Assembly (NCBI GenBank): GCA_903844785.1 | Contig: CAIMVB010000080.1 | Coordinates: 1-7,054, forward strand | Source: an uncultured Rhodospirillales bacterium | GTDB taxonomy: Bacteria; Pseudomonadota; Alphaproteobacteria; Acetobacterales; Acetobacteraceae | Length of the DNA stretch: 7,054 nt | Direction of reading: 5' to 3' | Part shown: positions 5,638-7,054 of the stretch, in pieces | Numbering within the stretch: the stretch's first letter is position 1 | Layout of the letters: every line of letters begins with the position of its first letter | The notes under the pieces: model-generated | What the model was told of the DNA's origin: nothing | The model's input: the letters and a program-made list of their open reading frames with translations, nothing else | Databases searched by the model: none | Program-made: the position numbers and the translations under genes

Positions 5638-5663
5638 TCCATCCCGGTAATAAGGAGAACACC

Positions 5664-6146
5664 ATGACAATCAAGACTGGCGATACCATTCCCGCAATGA
5701 AGATCATGCAGGGCACCTCGGAAGGGCCGAAGGAGCTTGATACTGCGGAATTCTTCAAGGGCCGCACCGTGGTGCTGTTCGGCGTGCCGGGTGCCTTTAC
5801 GCCAACCTGCTCGGCCAAGCATCTGCCGGGTTTCGTGGAACATGCCGCGGCGCTGAAGGCCAAGGGTGTGGATGCGGTGGCCTGCATGGCGGTGAATGAC
5901 GCTTTCGTCATGGGCGCCTGGGGCAAGGATCAGGGCATTACCGACCAGGTGACGATGGTTGCCGATGGCTCGGCCGCCTTCACCAAGGCGATGGGCCTGG
6001 AATTTGACCTGACGGCGCGTGGCCTTGGCGTGCGCTGCCAGCGCTTCGCCCTGGTGGCGAAGGATGGCAAGGTGACGCATGTGGCGGTTGAAGCGCCCGG
6101 CGCCTTTGAAGTGAGCAAGGCCGAAGCGGTTCTGGCCGCGCTGTGA
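5664..6146 (+). CDS. Prx5/type II peroxiredoxin
   Basis: This 160-residue cytoplasmic thiol peroxidase reduces hydrogen peroxide and alkyl hydroperoxides. The start is ATG 5664, with AAGGAG six bases upstream. The active-site motif VPGAFTPTCS (41-50) gives the triad Pro42, Thr46 and peroxidatic Cys49, with the supporting Arg at 124. Cys74 in ACMAVNDAFVMGAW lies exactly 25 residues after Cys49, the spacing of the Cys51/Cys76 pair in plant type II peroxiredoxins, which take electrons from glutaredoxin or glutathione. A third cysteine, Cys125 (GVRCQRF), sits where I would expect Ser or another residue. A YfcG-like glutathione transferase gene begins 57 bp downstream and is probably co-transcribed, which fits glutathione-linked recycling. 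Family assignment is secure; the reductant is inferred. Confidence 0.95.
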   Translation: MTIKTGDTIPAMKIMQGTSEGPKELDTAEFFKGRTVVLFGVPGAFTPTCSAKHLPGFVEHAAALKAKGVDAVACMAVNDAFVMGAWGKDQGITDQVTMVADGSAAFTKAMGLEFDLTARGLGVRCQRFALVAKDGKVTHVAVEAPGAFEVSKAEAVLAAL

Positions 6147-6155
6147 TGTGATTGC

Positions 6156-6182
6156 CCGGCGGCTTCTGGTAGGGGCCGCCGG
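6156..6182 (+). other. GC-rich intercistronic hairpin
   Basis: CCGGCGGC (6156-6163) pairs with GCCGCCGG (6175-6182), and G-T and G-C pairs can extend the stem inward to a short loop. It fills the gap between the peroxiredoxin stop and the ribosome site of the glutathione transferase gene. It is not followed by T residues, so it more likely protects or separates the upstream message than ends transcription. Confidence 0.5.
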
Positions 6183-6203
6183 CTTACCCAAGGATTGCCG
6201 CCC

Positions 6204-6836
6204 ATGAGCATTACCCTTTGGACCTGGAATACGCCCAATGGGCGCAAGATCAGCGCAGCGCTTGAGGAGATGGGACTGGCCTATACGGTCCGCCCGGTGA
6301 ACATCAGCAAGGGTGAGCAATTCAATCCTGAATTTCTGGCCTTCAGCCCGAATAACCGCATCCCCGCCATTCAGGACCCGGATGGGCCGGATGGCAAGCC
6401 GATTACGGTGTTCGAAAGCGGGGCCATTTTGCTTTATTTGGCGGAAAAAACCGGGCGCTTCCTGCCGAGAGATTTGCGCGCGCGGGTGCCGGTTTATGAA
6501 TGGCTGATGTGGCAAATGGGCGGCTTCGGCCCCATGCCCGGCCAGGTGCATCACTTCCTGATGCAGCCCGAAGGCCCGGCGCGGGATTACGGCTTCAAGC
6601 GCTACCATGAAGAAACCAAGCGGCTTTACGGCGTGCTAGATCGCCGGCTTGAGGGGCGCGATTTTGTGGCAACCAGCGGCGAGCCTTCGATCGCGGATTT
6701 CGCCATCCTGGGCTGGGCCTGGCGGCATGAACGCCATCAGGTGGACCTTGCGGGCTTGCCCAATGTGAAGCGCTGGTATGAGGCGATGATGGCCCGCCCC
6801 GCGACAAAGCGCGGGTTTGAAGTTTCGCTCGGCTGA
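6204..6836 (+). CDS. yfcG: YfcG-like glutathione S-transferase (disulfide reductase)
   Basis: This 210-residue protein starts at ATG 6204, with AAGGA at 6190-6194, nine bases upstream; the TTG at 6195 abuts that site and is unlikely. It closely resembles E. coli YfcG, a Nu-class transferase that reduces disulfides using bound glutathione. The N-terminal thioredoxin-like domain (1-82) shows NTPNGRKI (9-16; the Thr-Pro-Asn glutathione site), cis-Pro54 in NNRIPAI, and Glu71-Ser72 in FESGAILLYLAEKTG, which bind the gamma-glutamyl end. The helical C-terminal domain contains LMWQMGGFGPMPGQVHHF and the SIADFAILGW capping segment. No cysteine is visible, as in Nu-class enzymes that rely on the thiol of glutathione. 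It lies 57 bp after the peroxiredoxin gene on the same strand, suggesting shared peroxide/thiol duties. A terminator follows. Confidence 0.94.
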   Translation: MSITLWTWNTPNGRKISAALEEMGLAYTVRPVNISKGEQFNPEFLAFSPNNRIPAIQDPDGPDGKPITVFESGAILLYLAEKTGRFLPRDLRARVPVYEWLMWQMGGFGPMPGQVHHFLMQPEGPARDYGFKRYHEETKRLYGVLDRRLEGRDFVATSGEPSIADFAILGWAWRHERHQVDLAGLPNVKRWYEAMMARPATKRGFEVSLG

Positions 6837-6844
6837 CGTGCCTT

Positions 6845-6873
6845 GGCGCCAAGCGGGATCGCTTGGCGTCTTT
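6845..6873 (+). terminator. Intrinsic terminator after the glutathione transferase gene
   Basis: CGCCAAGCG (6847-6855) and CGCTTGGCG (6860-6868) form a perfect 9-bp stem with a GGAT loop, extendable by a G-T and a G-C pair, followed by a short TTT (6871-6873). It begins 8 bases after the stop codon. The T run is short, so termination may be partial. Confidence 0.75.
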
Positions 6874-6912
6874 GAAAATCCGATCAAATGATCTCAAGCT
6901 GTCGTTTCAGGT

Positions 6913-6941
6913 TTGACGCTGCGCCGCCGCGGCACTAGAAG
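6913..6941 (+). promoter_or_regulatory. tRNA-Ser promoter
   Basis: TTGACG (6913-6918) and TAGAAG (6936-6941) are separated by an optimal 17 bases. Transcription would begin near 6948, giving a leader of about 30 bases before the tRNA. This is the best housekeeping promoter in the window. Confidence 0.7.
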
Positions 6942-6977
6942 CGGGGTGTTGCAACGCCGTGTGACTTCCACTCCTGC

Positions 6978-7054
6978 GGAGGGGTGGCCGAGTGGCCGAA
7001 GGCGGCGGTTTGCTAAACCGTTATAGGATTAATAGTCCTATCGTGGGTTCGAAT
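6978..7054 (+). tRNA. tRNA-Ser(GCT), 3' end cut by the window
   Basis: GGAGGGG (6978-6984) is the 5' acceptor strand. A D-arm beginning GCCGAGTGG follows. The anticodon stem is GCGGT (7005-7009) with ACCGT (7017-7021), and the loop TTGCTAA carries anticodon GCT (7012-7014), reading AGC/AGT serine codons. A long variable arm with a 6-bp stem (ATAGGA/TCCTAT, 7023-7041) is the mark of a class II tRNA. GTGGG and the T-loop TTCGAAT end at 7054. The 3' halves of the T and acceptor stems lie outside the window. Confidence 0.95.

Larger units (their letters stand above)
5301..5663. other. AT-rich intergenic region upstream of the peroxiredoxin gene
   Basis: This 363-bp gap separates the small minus-strand gene from the peroxiredoxin gene. 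About 5340-5510 is markedly AT-rich against GC-rich surroundings and contains inverted repeats and a palindrome. From about 5505 composition returns to normal and several hairpins can form before the start codon. The frame leading into the peroxiredoxin happens to be open from 5397, but I see no conserved protein there. Confidence 0.6.

Noticed and set aside
5397..5663. In-frame upstream extension of the peroxiredoxin with a hydrophobic segment
   Set aside because: The frame is open for 89 codons, but it begins in AT-rich DNA with no ribosome site, while ATG 5664 has a strong AAGGAG and matches the normal start of the family.
5568..6608. Long minus-strand open frame (346 codons) opposite the peroxiredoxin and transferase genes
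   Set aside because: It is a GC-rich antisense frame rich in Arg/His/Gly with no recognisable domain; both sense genes are clear family members.

Overview
The window is high-GC chromosomal DNA from an alphaproteobacterium. An Acetobacteraceae/Rhodospirillales-type organism is my best guess. The evidence is the gene set (yajC beside a DUF815 ATPase, an NDUFAF6-like 'phytoene synthase' homologue, an alphaproteobacterial-type SodB) and the TTGACG-type promoters. This is an inference from protein resemblance, not a database result. I found no phage, transposase, CRISPR or defence genes. It reads as housekeeping DNA with an oxidative-stress flavour.

Left part (1-2142). A minus-strand gene for a squalene/phytoene-synthase-fold protein (65-877) lacks the catalytic aspartates and resembles the complex I assembly factor NDUFAF6. 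It diverges from an iron superoxide dismutase gene (997-1635, plus) that is broken by one in-frame TAG at codon 96, with the rest of the reading frame intact. A strong bidirectional terminator (1653-1690) separates sodB from the convergent yajC (1706-2053, minus). secD and secF, which commonly follow yajC, are not here.

Middle part (2143-5087). A DUF815 AAA+ ATPase (2143-3006, plus) diverges from yajC and runs tail to tail, 8 bp apart, into a 611-residue secreted Slt70-type lytic transglycosylase (3015-4850, minus). A non-coding stretch of about 237 bp follows.

Right part (5088-7054). A 70-residue protein of unknown function (5088-5300, minus) is followed by a 363-bp gap. The left of this gap is strikingly AT-rich; it carries nested inverted repeats, an 18-bp palindrome and a potentially structured leader. 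Then come a Prx5/type II peroxiredoxin (5664-6146) and a YfcG-like glutathione S-transferase (6204-6836), probably co-transcribed and forming a glutathione-linked peroxide/disulfide module. A terminator closes that unit. The window ends inside a tRNA-Ser(GCT) gene with a good promoter, cut exactly after the T-loop.

I did not find a clearly novel multi-gene system. The most informative oddities are the nonsense-interrupted sodB, the aspartate-less synthase homologue, the missing secDF, and the unusual region upstream of the peroxiredoxin gene.
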